Part shown: piece after piece, positions 42,066 to 52,237 of the stretch
Layout of the letters: every line of letters starts with the position of its first letter
Position numbering within the stretch: position 1 is the stretch's first letter
From: Pyramidobacter sp. C12-8
GTDB taxonomy: Bacteria; Synergistota; Synergistia; Synergistales; Dethiosulfovibrionaceae
Length of the DNA: 64,000 nucleotides
NCBI RefSeq assembly: GCF_002007215.1
Contig: NZ_MUHX01000008.1
Coordinates: 1-64,000 of the forward strand
Reading direction: 5' to 3'
The notes under the pieces: generated by a model
The model's database searches: none
Told to the model about the DNA's origin: nothing
The model's input: only the letters and a program-made list of their open reading frames with translations
Program-made: the position numbers and the translations under genes

Positions 42066-43115
42066 TTAGAGCTGGCTCTTGTGGACGGTCGTGAGGATCC
42101 TTTTCATTTCTCCCAAATTCTGCAGCGTCAGTCCCACGCCGTTGGCGACCGCGTGAATAGGCTCCTCGGAAAGGATCACGGGAGCGTTCAGCACCCGCGT
42201 CAGTTTTTCCGGCAGGCCGCGCAGCTGCGAAGCGCCTCCGGTCAACACGATGCCGTTGTCTACGATGTCGCGGGAGAGCTCCGGCGGCGTCTGTTCAAGA
42301 GCCACTTTCACCATGTCCTCGATGCGGGAGACGATCGGCAGCAGCACCTCGCGGACTTCCACCGAACTGACGCGGCTCACCTTGGGCAGGCCGTCGGCCA
42401 GGTCCCGCCCTTTCACTTCCATCTCAAGCTCTTCCTTGAGCGGCAGCACCGAACCGATCTCGTTTTTTACGTTTTCGGCCGTGCTTTCGCCGATCAGCAG
42501 CGCGTGCTTCTGCCGGAACAGCCCGATGATCGCCTCGTCCATGCTGTCGCCGGCGATGCGCAGCGAATTGCTCACCACCAGGCCGCCCAAGGAAATGACG
42601 GCCACTTCGCTGGTGCCGGAACCGATGTCGAGCACCATGCTGCCCTCCGGCGCGTTGATTGGCAGCCCGGCGCCGAGCGCCGCCGCCAGCGGCTCGTCGA
42701 GAATGTACGCTTCGCGCGCGCCGGCGCCCAGAGCGGCGTCGACGACCGCGCGGCGTTCAACCTCGGTGACCCGCGCGGGCACGGAAACGACGACTTGCGG
42801 ATTGGAAAAATGTCCGGCCGCGCAGGCTTTGGAGATAAAATGGCGCAGCACGGCCTCGGTCATGTCGAAATTGGCGATGACGCCGTCGCGCAACGGCCGG
42901 ATCACCGAGACGCCCATAGGCGTTTTGCCGATCATCGCCTTCGCCTCGCGGCCGTAAGCGATCACTTCCACGCCGCCGCCGCGCGGCAGTTTGCGCACCG
43001 CCACGCAGGAAGGTTCGTCGAAAACGATTCCCCGGTCGCTCTGAAAAACGACCACATTGGCGGTGCCAAGATCGACGCCTACGCCAACGCCGCCGGATCT
43101 TCCGAAAAGAGCCAC
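42066..43115 (-). CDS. mreB: Rod shape-determining actin homologue MreB
   Basis: A 349-residue actin-fold ATPase. Nucleotide-binding motifs are VGVDLGTANVVVF (phosphate 1), DIGSGTSEVAVISLGG (phosphate 2) and IVLTGGASQLRGL (adenosine). It forms membrane-associated filaments that orient side-wall synthesis. It leads the mre-mrd-min run. RadC lies just upstream in the same direction. Confidence 0.96.
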   Translation of the reverse strand: MALFGRSGGVGVGVDLGTANVVVFQSDRGIVFDEPSCVAVRKLPRGGGVEVIAYGREAKAMIGKTPMGVSVIRPLRDGVIANFDMTEAVLRHFISKACAAGHFSNPQVVVSVPARVTEVERRAVVDAALGAGAREAYILDEPLAAALGAGLPINAPEGSMVLDIGSGTSEVAVISLGGLVVSNSLRIAGDSMDEAIIGLFRQKHALLIGESTAENVKNEIGSVLPLKEELEMEVKGRDLADGLPKVSRVSSVEVREVLLPIVSRIEDMVKVALEQTPPELSRDIVDNGIVLTGGASQLRGLPEKLTRVLNAPVILSEEPIHAVANGVGLTLQNLGEMKRILTTVHKSQL

Positions 43116-43162
43116 GATTGTTCCTCCTCAACAGTTCTTTTTCCGCGCGGAAAAGAACGATT

Positions 43163-43882
43163 TCACTGTTTTACCGCGGCAGCATTCAACACCACGTCTT
43201 TGCCCGTGCTGCCGTCGCCAGGAATGCGGCGGATCCCGCCGCCGCCGGCAATGTAATGTCCATAATAACCGATCTGAAGCACCTGAAGCATTTTTGCCAC
43301 CGAGCGCGACAGAAAAAGATCGTCGTCGCTCGGCGTCAGGCCGCCGTCGGGATGGTTATGCACAAGCGCCAGCGCCGCGCAGTTCAGCCGCACGGCGCGG
43401 CGCATCAGATAGGGGGCGTCCAGCACCGCGCCGTCGACGCCGCCGTACGAGAGACGTTCGTCCGCGATAGGAACGTCTTTACGATCCAGATAGATGGCGA
43501 TGATGAATTCGCGTTCGTCCGCCGACAGCTGCCGGGCCCAAAATTCAAGACGGCTTTTCAGGTCGTCGCGGCGCTCCTCTTCGTCCGCTGCCCGCCGCCC
43601 CAGTTCAAGCGCCGCCAGCAGCGTCACCGCCTTGGCGAGGCCGACTCCTTTGACGCTGTCGCAGGGGCGGCTTCGCCCCGCCAGTTCCAAGGCGTGAGCG
43701 CGGGACAGATTTTTCAGCGAGCCGTATTTGTTCAGCAACTCCCGCGACATTTCGATCACGTTGCAGCCCTCGCGCCCCGTACCGAAAAGGATCGCCAGCA
43801 GTTCCTCCGTCTTCAGAGCTTCGGGGCCGCGGGCCACGAGCCGTTCGCGCGGGCGTTCGCTGGCGTTCATCTCGAGTGCCAT
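43163..43882 (-). CDS. radC: RadC/JAB-domain protein
   Basis: A 239-residue protein. The N-terminal helix-hairpin-helix-like region contains GPEALKTEELLAILFGTG and VKGVGLAKA. The C-terminal JAMM metalloprotease-like domain carries VHNHPDGGLTPSDDD, the H-x-H-x10-D zinc signature. Despite the name, a repair role is doubtful; the function is unresolved. Its neighbours, radC upstream of mreB, match a common bacterial order. AAGGG is eight bases before the ATG. Confidence 0.92.
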   Translation of the reverse strand: MALEMNASERPRERLVARGPEALKTEELLAILFGTGREGCNVIEMSRELLNKYGSLKNLSRAHALELAGRSRPCDSVKGVGLAKAVTLLAALELGRRAADEEERRDDLKSRLEFWARQLSADEREFIIAIYLDRKDVPIADERLSYGGVDGAVLDAPYLMRRAVRLNCAALALVHNHPDGGLTPSDDDLFLSRSVAKMLQVLQIGYYGHYIAGGGGIRRIPGDGSTGKDVVLNAAAVKQ

Positions 43883-43886
43883 CGGT

Positions 43887-44516
43887 TCAGCCCTTCAAAA
43901 AGGGGTTCCACTCGCGCTCTTTCTGGAGCGTCGTCTCGGGCCCATGGCCGGGAAGCACGGGCATGTCGCCTGCAATGGCGTTGAGACGGGCCAGCGAGCG
44001 GGACATGGCCTCGCTGTCGCCGCCGCTCAGATCGGTGCGGCCGATGCTGCGGGCAAAAAGCGTGTCGCCGGAAACGAGCAGTTTTTCCCCGCCCTGCTCG
44101 GCGATGTAGCAGGTGCTGCCTTTTGTGTGCCCCGGCGTGTGCAGCGCCGTCAGCGAGATACCGCCGACGGAAAAAACGTCGCCGTCGCGCACAAGGCGGT
44201 CGGGCTGCACCGCTTCGATCTCGCAGCCGAACTCGCTGGCCAGATTCCGGTTGGGATCCGCGAGCAGCGGTTCGTCGTCCGCCGGCACGTACAACACGGC
44301 GCCGGTCGCTTCCTTCAGCGCCGCGCAGCCAAGGATGTGATCCATGTGGCCGTGGGTCAGGACGATCGCCGCCAGCTTCAGCCGCTCGTTGCGCAGGTAA
44401 CCCAACACGTCGGCGGGATCGCCGCCGGCGTCGATGCAGAAAGCCGTGCCGCGGCCGTCGTCGATCACGTAAGAATTGGTCCACAGCGGGCCAAGAGGAA
44501 TGCGTTTGTAATTCAT
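43887..44516 (-). CDS. Metallo-beta-lactamase fold hydrolase (glyoxalase II-like)
   Basis: A 209-residue hydrolase with the zinc motif THGHMDH (H55, H57, D59, H60). Further ligands lie in [11 protein letters not shown] (about 134-144), SGDTLF and LPGHGPET. Size and motifs fit the YcbL/GloB-like subgroup that cleaves thioesters such as lactoylglutathione, but substrate is unproven. ATG 44516 overlaps the dtd stop (ATGA). A longer upstream frame is a shadow of dtd and rsh. Confidence 0.88.
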   Translation of the reverse strand: MNYKRIPLGPLWTNSYVIDDGRGTAFCIDAGGDPADVLGYLRNERLKLAAIVLTHGHMDHILGCAALKEATGAVLYVPADDEPLLADPNRNLASEFGCEIEAVQPDRLVRDGDVFSVGGISLTALHTPGHTKGSTCYIAEQGGEKLLVSGDTLFARSIGRTDLSGGDSEAMSRSLARLNAIAGDMPVLPGHGPETTLQKEREWNPFLKG

Positions 44517-44971
44517 GACTCTTTCTCTCTCTCCGGAGTATCGATAATCAGCGTGACGGGTCCGTCGTTGACGATATTCACCGTCATCATGGTCTGAAAC
44601 ACGCCCGTCTCGGCGGGAATGCCCCGAGAACGGACGCAGGCGACGAATTTCTCGTAAAGCGCGTCGGCCTGCTCGGGCCGCGCCGCCTCCGAAAAGGACG
44701 GGCGGCGGCCGCGGCGGCAGTCGCCGTACAGCGTAAACTGGGAAACGATCAGCATCGCTCCGCCCACGTCGGCCAGCGATCGATTCAATTTGCCGTTCTC
44801 GTCTTCGAACACGCGCAGTCCCGCAATTTTGTCGGCCAGCCAGCGGGCGTCGGCTTCGGTGTCGCCGTGCGTCACGCCCAGCAGCACGCAGAAGCCTCTG
44901 CCGATGGCGCCGACGCGAGCGCCTTCGGAATCGACGGAGGACGAGGTCACCCTCTGCACCACAGCTCTCAT
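44513..44971 (-). CDS. dtd: D-aminoacyl-tRNA deacylase
   Basis: A 152-residue enzyme that frees tRNA from wrongly attached D-amino acids or glycine. The active-site motif SQFTLYGD is at residues 77-84 and the NDGPVT element near 134. GGGGG precedes the ATG. It lies four bases after the rsh stop, the same order as in many Firmicutes (relA-dtd). Confidence 0.95.
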   Translation of the reverse strand: MRAVVQRVTSSSVDSEGARVGAIGRGFCVLLGVTHGDTEADARWLADKIAGLRVFEDENGKLNRSLADVGGAMLIVSQFTLYGDCRRGRRPSFSEAARPEQADALYEKFVACVRSRGIPAETGVFQTMMTVNIVNDGPVTLIIDTPEREKES

Positions 44972-44974
44972 GTT

Positions 44975-47428
44975 CTACCCCCTGTATACGTCGATCACGT
45001 CGCGGATGCCGTTCAGCCGCGCGATGATGGAATACAGCTGTTCCAGATCCTGCACGGCGATATCCATTTTCATGCGAGAATTGCCGCTGCCCATCTGGCT
45101 GGCCATCACCGACGTGATGTTGATGCCGCCGTTGCCGCAGACCTGGGCGATGTCGCCGAAAAGTCCGGGGCGGTCGAGCGCGTCGATGATGATGCGCGCG
45201 TCGTACTTTTTCCGGTCGGTGTTGCCCCATGTGACGGGGATCAGGCGCTCGGGCGCGGCTTTTTCGAGGCGCGGGCAATTTTCGCGATGGACCATGATGC
45301 CGCGCACCTTCGTGGAAAATCCCACGATGGCGTCGCCGGGCACAGGCTGACAGCAGTGAGCCAGCGTCACAACGATACCGGATGCGCCTTCGACGATCAC
45401 GTCGGCCCCTTTTTGAGCGAAGCTGTGAGGCTTCTGCCCCACCGCTTCCGGGACCTGCGGTATCGCCTCGGAGACGGGCGTGTTCAGCGCCACGCAGACT
45501 CTCTGGGCGATGCCCGCCGGCCCAATCGCGCCGGAACCGATCGCCGCCAGTACGTCGTCGGCGTTATTGCAGCTTACGTCGTGAGCGATGCGGCTGATGC
45601 AGGGGATGACTTCGTCCACGGGTTTGAAATTCTCGCCGAGGCGCGTCTTCAATTCCCGCTCCAGCAGTTCGCGGCCGCGCTGGATGTTCTCGTTTTTCTC
45701 CTGCGAATCGAGGCGCTTGAAGTAGCTGCGGATACGGCTTTTCGCCTTGCTGCTCTTGACGAAATTGGCCCAGTCGCGCGAAGGCTTTCCCTGCGGCGAA
45801 GTCATGATCTTGACGATGTCGCCGTTGTGCAGTACGTAGTCGGCGGCGACGATGCGGTTGTTGACCATGGCGCCCACGTACTGTTCGCCGATGCGGCTGT
45901 GCACGGCATAAGCGAAGTCCACGGGACAGCTGCCGCGGGGCAGGCTCTTCACGTCGCCCTCGGGCGTGAAGACGAACACGTCCGACGTCAGCACATCGTC
46001 GCGCAGGCGTTCCATAAACTCCTGGCTGTTGGTCTCCGGCCCGTTCTCGAGGGTCTTGCGGATCCATTCGAGCTTCTGATCCAGCTCGTCGATGTGCCCC
46101 TGACCTTCCTTATAGCGCCAGTGAGCGGCCACGCCGTACTCGGCCAGCCAGTGCATCTCCCACGTGCGGATCTGCACTTCCAGCGGCTCGCCCTGCGGCC
46201 CCATGACCGTGGTGTGGAGGGAACGGTACATGTTGTTCTTGGGGTTGGCGATGTAATCGTCAAACTGTCCGGGGATCGGTTTCCACAGCGTGTGGACGAT
46301 GCCGAGGACGGTGTAGCAGGTCGTCACGTCGTTCACGATGACTCTCAGAGCCAGAAGATCGTAAAGTTGCTCCACCGACAGTTTCTTGCGGTTCATCTTC
46401 TCGAAGATGCTGTAGAAGTGTTTGGCCCGCCCCTTGATGTGAGCCTCGATGCTCATGCTCTTGAGCCGTTCGCCCAGGGTCTCCATGGCTTGGTTGACGA
46501 TGGCTTCGCGCTCCGGCAGGCGTTTTTTGACGCGCCGCTTGATGTCGTAATACATGGTCGGATCATAATACTTGAAGGCAAGATCCTCGAGCGTGCGCTT
46601 GACCTGATAGATGCCGAGCCGGTGCGCCAGCGGCGCGTAGATCTCCAGCGTCTCCTTGGCGATGCGCTGCTGTTTGTCGCGGCGCAGAGCGCCGAGGCTG
46701 CGCATGTTGTGCGTGCGGTCGGCCAGCTTGATGAGGACGACGCGGATGTCCTTGGCCATAACGAGGAACATCTTGCGCAGGTTTTCCGCCTGATAGTCCT
46801 CGAAAGTCTTGAACGGCAGCTTGCCCAGCTTGGTGACGCCGTCCACGAGCATCTCCACGGTCGGTCCAAAACGATTTTTCATCTCGTCGGCGGTCACGGG
46901 CGTGTCTTCAAGCACGTCGTGCAGCAGGCCGGCCTGCAATGTCGGCAGGTCCATGCGCATGTCGGCGAGGATGGACGTGACGTACACAGGGTGAATGACG
47001 TAGGGCTCGCCGGAGGCGCGCATCTGATCGCCGTGTGCCTGCGCGGCAAACACCAACGCCTCGCCGAGCTGCTTGAGATCGTCATGCGACAGGTAGCGCG
47101 ACGCCTTGCCCCACAGTTCCTGCCAGGCGAAGCTGACGGTCACTGAACGCTGAGGCACCGGCAGGCGTCCCATGTAACTGTCGCGCAGCATATTCAGCTC
47201 TTTTTTGAGCGCCGCACCGGGATCTTCCCGCGCCGCAACGGCAGTGCCGATCCCTTTGCCAGCGGAAGCCAAGGGATTGACGCGGGAAACGGCGAACTTG
47301 AAAGTTTCCGTCTCGGGACGGCGCGGCGCTTCCGCGCCTCCCTGCGTGACGGGCGCGCCGAGCTCTTCCGTATTTTTTTTCCGGTTGCGCGCGGCCGCGG
47401 CGGCAACCGTATCTTCCGTCAACGCCAT
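44975..47428 (-). CDS. rsh: RelA/SpoT homologue, bifunctional (p)ppGpp synthetase/hydrolase
   Basis: About 817 residues. The HD hydrolase domain has YVIHPVYVTSILADM and LLHDVLEDTP, with later HNMRSLGAL. The synthetase domain has RVIVNDVTTCYTVLGIVH and NPKNNMYRSLHTTV. TGS (VFVFTPEGDVKSLPRGSCPVD) and C-terminal ACT (MKMDIAVQDLEQLYSII) domains complete the long RSH plan. It makes and degrades the stringent alarmone. About 90 N-terminal residues before the HD domain are unusual, low-complexity Ala/Lys. ATG 47428 has GGGAG eight bases upstream. It lies 74 bases after recJ. Confidence 0.93.
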   Translation of the reverse strand: MALTEDTVAAAAARNRKKNTEELGAPVTQGGAEAPRRPETETFKFAVSRVNPLASAGKGIGTAVAAREDPGAALKKELNMLRDSYMGRLPVPQRSVTVSFAWQELWGKASRYLSHDDLKQLGEALVFAAQAHGDQMRASGEPYVIHPVYVTSILADMRMDLPTLQAGLLHDVLEDTPVTADEMKNRFGPTVEMLVDGVTKLGKLPFKTFEDYQAENLRKMFLVMAKDIRVVLIKLADRTHNMRSLGALRRDKQQRIAKETLEIYAPLAHRLGIYQVKRTLEDLAFKYYDPTMYYDIKRRVKKRLPEREAIVNQAMETLGERLKSMSIEAHIKGRAKHFYSIFEKMNRKKLSVEQLYDLLALRVIVNDVTTCYTVLGIVHTLWKPIPGQFDDYIANPKNNMYRSLHTTVMGPQGEPLEVQIRTWEMHWLAEYGVAAHWRYKEGQGHIDELDQKLEWIRKTLENGPETNSQEFMERLRDDVLTSDVFVFTPEGDVKSLPRGSCPVDFAYAVHSRIGEQYVGAMVNNRIVAADYVLHNGDIVKIMTSPQGKPSRDWANFVKSSKAKSRIRSYFKRLDSQEKNENIQRGRELLERELKTRLGENFKPVDEVIPCISRIAHDVSCNNADDVLAAIGSGAIGPAGIAQRVCVALNTPVSEAIPQVPEAVGQKPHSFAQKGADVIVEGASGIVVTLAHCCQPVPGDAIVGFSTKVRGIMVHRENCPRLEKAAPERLIPVTWGNTDRKKYDARIIIDALDRPGLFGDIAQVCGNGGINITSVMASQMGSGNSRMKMDIAVQDLEQLYSIIARLNGIRDVIDVYRG

Positions 47429-47501
47429 GCTCCTCACTCCCTCGCGCTTTTATTTTTCCCCGCGAAACGCCGGCGGGCGCTTCCGCTGCTTTCTCATGAG
47501 A

Positions 47502-49169
47502 TCAGGCCACGACAATGCCTTCAACGATGTACTGCAGGCTGACGCGCCCCTGCCAGAGATTCGGACGGGGACGGTAGAGCCAACCACGGATACCTTCCGT
47601 GCGTTCGATCTGCTCGGCGCCGTTGAAGGCGATCAGCGCGTTGCCGCCAAAAAGCACGCGGGTATGCAGGCCGCGCTTGCCCAACGGCGCATATGTCGTG
47701 CGGGAATCCAGCGGCACGAAAAAGGCCGGCAGAGGGTTGCCGTTGCCAAAGGGCCCGATGCGCTGCACCTCGTCCCATGCCGCGCCGGTGATCCGATCGG
47801 GTTCGAACTCGATCACCTCTTCGGGCGTTTTTTCAACTTTGATATTCTGAAGCAGACTGTTCAGCTCCCGCTCCAGGCGGGGCCATTTGAGCTGATCGAC
47901 GGAGAATCCCGCGGCGCTTTTGTGCCCGCCCCAGGCGTCGAGCAGATCGTCGAGGCTTTTCAGCAGTTCCACCGCGTTGGCGCCGCTGGGCACGCGCAGG
48001 GTGCCGCGGATGCCGCCGCCCGACGGCGCGGCCAGCGCGAAGGCCTTGTTGTGTTCGCTGCACAGACGGCTGGCGATCGCGCTCAAGATCCCCACCGGCC
48101 AGCTGCCGTTGAACAGGACCTGCGACCGCTCGCCCTGCTCCAGACCGGCGTTGATGCTCGAGCAGATCGCCGCGGAAATATCGCGGCGGCGGCGGTTGAG
48201 ATCCAGCAGCTGATCGACGCTGCGCTGCAGTTCCAGCGGCGTTCCCAATCCGGAGAGCACGTTGACCGCGACGTCGGCCACCTGCACGCGCCCGGCGGCG
48301 TTGAGGCAGGGGATCACCTTCATGGACAGACGATTTTCGTCGATCATCGAGTCGGGTTCGTTCGGGCACAGGGAGCGGAGCAGTTCGCGCAGCCCGCGGC
48401 GCGGAGCGCGGCGCATCATCTTGATGCCTTCGCGCGTCAGCGAGCGGTTCAGCGGCCCCAGCGGCATGCAGTCGGACACCGTAGCCAGCGCGGCCAGCTG
48501 AAGCATGCCGGCCAGGCGGCTTTCGGGCAAAATATGCGCCTGCCAGGCCCAACACCACAAAACGGCTGTCGCGCAAAGCCGTTTGGCTTCGGCGTCGCCG
48601 TCCATCTGGGGATTGACCAATGATTCGAGCCGGACGATGTCGCCTTCCACGGCATGGTGGTCGAAGATCAACACGTTCATCCCGGCGGTGCGCGCCATCT
48701 CTACGGCTTCCACGTCCTTCGAACCGCAGTCCGTCACGATCAGCGTGTCGAAACCGTCGGCGATGATGCGGCGCATGCTCGCAGGATGCAGGCCGTAACC
48801 TTCGGAACGGCGGTCGGGGATGTAATAGACCGCCTCGGACGCGCCGCTCTGCTGCGCCAGTTCAAGCGCGATCACCGTGGACGAGACGCCGTCCACGTCG
48901 TAGTCTCCGTAAACGAAAACTCTTTTTCCGGGCACCGCCTTCAGCCACAGCTCCCGCGCCGCCGGGGCCGCGCGTCCGAGAAAAAGCTCGTCCAACTGCC
49001 GGCGAAGATCGGGGACGTTCAGCAGCTGCTGGAATTGTTCCTCGCCCGCCGCTCGGCTGTCCAGCACCGCGGCGGCCAGCTCAGAACATTCCAGCCGGCG
49101 GGCGAGATCGCGGGTCTTCTCGCCGGGCTGGTAAATATCCAAATCATTGAACGAACACACAGGGATCAA
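47502..49169 (-). CDS. recJ: Single-stranded-DNA-specific exonuclease RecJ
   Basis: A 555-residue DHH-family 5'-3' exonuclease. Metal-binding motifs: VYGDYDVDGVSST near residue 84, VTDCGS and FDHHAVEGD. The DHHA1 domain holds GGGIRGTLRVPSG and GGHKSAAGFSV. A C-terminal OB-like region follows. It acts in recombination and mismatch repair. The start appears to be TTG 49169 with AAGGA about nine bases upstream; the downstream GTG is a weaker choice. It lies 59 bases after the LapA-like gene. Confidence 0.92.
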   Translation of the reverse strand: MIPVCSFNDLDIYQPGEKTRDLARRLECSELAAAVLDSRAAGEEQFQQLLNVPDLRRQLDELFLGRAAPAARELWLKAVPGKRVFVYGDYDVDGVSSTVIALELAQQSGASEAVYYIPDRRSEGYGLHPASMRRIIADGFDTLIVTDCGSKDVEAVEMARTAGMNVLIFDHHAVEGDIVRLESLVNPQMDGDAEAKRLCATAVLWCWAWQAHILPESRLAGMLQLAALATVSDCMPLGPLNRSLTREGIKMMRRAPRRGLRELLRSLCPNEPDSMIDENRLSMKVIPCLNAAGRVQVADVAVNVLSGLGTPLELQRSVDQLLDLNRRRRDISAAICSSINAGLEQGERSQVLFNGSWPVGILSAIASRLCSEHNKAFALAAPSGGGIRGTLRVPSGANAVELLKSLDDLLDAWGGHKSAAGFSVDQLKWPRLERELNSLLQNIKVEKTPEEVIEFEPDRITGAAWDEVQRIGPFGNGNPLPAFFVPLDSRTTYAPLGKRGLHTRVLFGGNALIAFNGAEQIERTEGIRGWLYRPRPNLWQGRVSLQYIVEGIVVA

Positions 49170-49228
49170 CGCAAACAGTCCTTCCTCGACGAAGCCGCCG
49201 GCGACCCCGGCGGCGGCCGTTTTTTGAT

Positions 49229-49570
49229 TTACAGCGACGTGCCGTTTTCGATGAAAGTGATCTCTTCCTGAGACGCGCCGGCGGCCTTCATCGCCGCCAG
49301 CAGCGCGCCGCGCTCCTTCTCCAGCGCGGCGATGCGGCGGCGGGCACGCTCGATCTCACGACGGCTGCGGAACCGGCCTTCCCATGAAGCGGCCAGCGAG
49401 ATCAGCCACATCACGACGATGCCGAAGAAAAACAAAAAGACCTCCCAGAGTCCCTGAGGCAGCGCGAAGTCCCAGGCCAAAAAGCGCACCGCCAGAATAT
49501 CCTGATTCTGCACCGCATAAGTCGCCGCCCAGATGGCGACGAAGCCAAGCCCCAGCCCGTAACTTCTCAT
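49229..49570 (-). CDS. LapA-like (DUF1049) inner-membrane protein
   Basis: A 113-residue protein with two membrane helices (LGLGFVAIWAATYAVQN and LWEVFLFFFGIVVMWLISLA) joined by an NQDILAVRFLAWDF loop, then a basic coiled coil (RREIERARRRIAALEKERGA). This is the LapA/YciS layout; LapA acts with LapB in controlling lipopolysaccharide synthesis in E. coli. Here no LapB is nearby, so the role is uncertain. GGAG precedes the ATG. Confidence 0.75.
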   Translation of the reverse strand: MRSYGLGLGFVAIWAATYAVQNQDILAVRFLAWDFALPQGLWEVFLFFFGIVVMWLISLAASWEGRFRSRREIERARRRIAALEKERGALLAAMKAAGASQEEITFIENGTSL

Positions 49571-49812
49571 CAGGCACTCCTCCTTCGCCGCGCCTTTTCA
49601 TGCGCGTTGAAATTTTGCGCCGGACAAAAACGGCGACCGACAATACCAGGAACATTTTACCAGATTTGCGCTCACAAAACCGCAGTAACATCAAGTTTTC
49701 TTCACGGCGAACCAATTTTCCCGTCCGTACGGGGATTCTCTTTCGCATCGCATTTTCTGCAGCGGCAAAAGCGCCGAACGAAATCCGCCGTCCCCGAAAT
49801 TTTCAAACGAAA

Positions 49813-49842
49813 AAACCCGTCCGGATCTTTCCGAACGGGTTT
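49813..49842 (-). terminator. Terminator of the yajC-secD-secF unit
   Basis: A 12-bp stem with one mismatch (49813-49824 with 49831-49842) has a six-base loop and a following T-run on the minus strand. It is 11 bases after the secF stop. The remainder of 49571-49812 holds no gene. Confidence 0.8.
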
Positions 49843-49853
49843 CGTTGTCTATG

Positions 49854-50732
49854 TTATTTTTCGGGAGAGAGCTCATGCCACAGGCACAGGATCGACGTCG
49901 TCACGCAGACGGAGCTGAAGCCGCCGACGACGATGCCCGCCATGATGGCCAGCGAAAAACCGGCCAGGACCGGACCGCCCCAGACGTAGAACGCCAGCAC
50001 CGGGAAGAACGTGGTCAGCGACGTGTTGATCGTGCGGGCCAGCGTCTGGTTGATGGAATTGTCCAGCAGCTGCGGCATTCCCACCTTGGGCAGGCTGTGC
50101 CAGTTTTCGCGCACGCGGTCCAAAATGACGATGGTGTTGTTCAGCGAATAGCCGATCGTCGTCAGAATGGCGGCGATGAACGTCATGCCCAGCTCCACGC
50201 GCAGCAGGCTGAACAGGCCCAGCGTCAGCAGCGTGTCGTGGATCAGCGCCAGCACGCTGACCAGCGCGAAGCGGAAGCGGAAGCGGAGCGTGATGTACAG
50301 CAAAATGCCCGCCAGCGCGATCGTCGAGGCCAAAATGGCTTGGTTGCGCAGTTCCGATCCGACCGTGGGGCCGACCATTTCGAAGTTGACCAACTTGACG
50401 CTGCCCGTATGGAGCGCGTCCACCGCCTTGATGATCTTGTCGCGCAGTTCAGCCGGCGTCAGCTCGCTGCTACCCTGCAGACGGATCATCACGCCCTTGT
50501 CGCTGTACGACTGGATCACGGCGCTGCCGTAGCCAACTTTCGTCATGGCTTCGCGCACCTGGCCGACCTCGACCGCTTCGGGGAATTCGATCTGGAGCAG
50601 ATTGCCGCCCGTGAAGTCAATGCCGAGGTTGAAGCCGCGGAACGCCACCAGCCCCAGACTGCCCAGCACGAAGAACGCCGCGATCGTCAGCCAGACCTTA
50701 CGATAACGCATAAAAGGGATATTCGATCTCAT
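49854..50732 (-). CDS. secF: Protein translocase subunit SecF
   Basis: A 292-residue RND-type membrane protein with six helices. Hallmarks are NLGIDFTGGNLLQIEFP near residue 35 and SLNNTIVILDRVREN. With SecD it uses the proton gradient to pull exported proteins out of SecYEG. It starts 15 bases after secD. Confidence 0.96.
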   Translation of the reverse strand: MRSNIPFMRYRKVWLTIAAFFVLGSLGLVAFRGFNLGIDFTGGNLLQIEFPEAVEVGQVREAMTKVGYGSAVIQSYSDKGVMIRLQGSSELTPAELRDKIIKAVDALHTGSVKLVNFEMVGPTVGSELRNQAILASTIALAGILLYITLRFRFRFALVSVLALIHDTLLTLGLFSLLRVELGMTFIAAILTTIGYSLNNTIVILDRVRENWHSLPKVGMPQLLDNSINQTLARTINTSLTTFFPVLAFYVWGGPVLAGFSLAIMAGIVVGGFSSVCVTTSILCLWHELSPEK

Positions 50733-50747
50733 TTTTCGCTCCGCTCC

Positions 50748-52151
50748 TTACTTGCGCGCCTGAAAGGTCTTGCTTCCGTAGTTCACCATGAGCTGCAGCA
50801 TCACGCGGTTGACCACCAGCGCGCTGAAAAGGCTGGCGATGATGCCGAGCGTCAGCGTCATGGCGAAGCCGCGCAGAGGGCCGCTGCCGTAGTAATACAG
50901 AACGGCGGCGGCGATGACCGTGGTGATGTTGGAGTCAAGGATGGTCGTCAGCGCGTTGCTGAACCCCGAAGTCAGCGCCGCGTTGGGCGTTTTGCCGGCG
51001 CGCATTTCTTCCTTGATGCGCTCGAAGATCAGGATGTTGCTGTCTACGGCCATGCCGATGGTGAGGATGATGCCGGCGATGCCGGGCAACGTCAGCGTGG
51101 CCTTGAACGCCATCAGCAGGGCGAAGAGCACCAGCAGCGTCGTGCACAGCGACAGATCGGCCGTGACGCCCCACAGACGGTAGTAAACGAGCATGAAAAG
51201 GAACACGGCTGCCAGGCCGATCATGCCCGCATAAGCGCCGGCTTTGATCGAATCGGAACCCAGCGACGGTCCCACGGAACGGTTTTCGAGAATCGACACG
51301 TTCACGGGCAGAGCGCCGGCGCGGAGCATGACCGCCAACCCCTTGGCCTCTTCCACGGAGAAATGCCCCGTGATCTGCGCTTTGCCGCCGGAAATACGCT
51401 CGTTGACGCGGGGGGCCGAGATGACCGAGCCGTCGAGCACCATGGCCAATTGACGGCCGACGGTCGCCTCCGTCGCCTTTTCAAAAAGCTCCGAGCCAGT
51501 GCTGTTGAACTCGAGGGAAACGTCGGGACGTCCCAGCTGGTCGAAGCCGGACGTGGCGTTGCTCAGCTCGTTGCCCGTCAGCATCGGCCTGCCGAGCAGA
51601 TAAATGGAACCGCTGTCGTCGCTGGCGACGATCTGTCCTTCTTCGCCCTTGAAGTCCTTGGCCTGCTCCATGGCCTTGGCCTGGCTCGCTTCGAGCTGAA
51701 CCTTGTAATCGTTCCAGCGTTTGACGGCGGCGTTGAACTCTTCGTCGCTGTCGTAGTTCTTGCGCTCCGCCTGCGGCGGCAGGGGCGCGGCGCTGTAAAG
51801 CGTCTGCACCACTTCGCGGAATTCCAGCAAAGCGGTGCTGCCGATCAGTTTCAGAGCCGCCTGAGGGTCTTCCACGCCGGGAAGATCGACGATCATGCGG
51901 TCGGCGCCCTGCTTCTGCAGCGTCGGCTCAGTCAGGCCGTACTGATTCACTCGCTTCTCGAGCACCGTGCGCAGACGGTCAAGACTATCGGGCGTCAACG
52001 GCACGTCCTTGGTGCCGCTGGCCTGAAGCACGATATGAGCGCCGCCGCGAAGGTCCAGGCCCAAATTCACTTTGCCGCGCAGAACCACCACAGCCGAAAT
52101 TGCGATGACGGCCGCCATGAAAATCAGCCGCCAACGATCCTTTCTCAACAT
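50748..52151 (-). CDS. secD: Protein translocase subunit SecD
   Basis: A 467-residue partner of SecF. The N-terminal helix and NLGLDLRGGAHIVLQ motif, the large periplasmic P1 domain (with the P1-like VDLPGVEDPQAALKLIG) and the helix with GMAVDSNILIFERIKEE are all present. GGAGG precedes ATG 52151. It is 86 bases after yajC. Confidence 0.96.
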   Translation of the reverse strand: MLRKDRWRLIFMAAVIAISAVVVLRGKVNLGLDLRGGAHIVLQASGTKDVPLTPDSLDRLRTVLEKRVNQYGLTEPTLQKQGADRMIVDLPGVEDPQAALKLIGSTALLEFREVVQTLYSAAPLPPQAERKNYDSDEEFNAAVKRWNDYKVQLEASQAKAMEQAKDFKGEEGQIVASDDSGSIYLLGRPMLTGNELSNATSGFDQLGRPDVSLEFNSTGSELFEKATEATVGRQLAMVLDGSVISAPRVNERISGGKAQITGHFSVEEAKGLAVMLRAGALPVNVSILENRSVGPSLGSDSIKAGAYAGMIGLAAVFLFMLVYYRLWGVTADLSLCTTLLVLFALLMAFKATLTLPGIAGIILTIGMAVDSNILIFERIKEEMRAGKTPNAALTSGFSNALTTILDSNITTVIAAAVLYYYGSGPLRGFAMTLTLGIIASLFSALVVNRVMLQLMVNYGSKTFQARK

Positions 52152-52237
52152 TTTTATACCTCCCAGAAGAAGTCATTCCTGCAATAAGCAAAAAAAGAGG
52201 CGGACGAGGTAATCCATCCGCCCCAAGCAAAAATGCC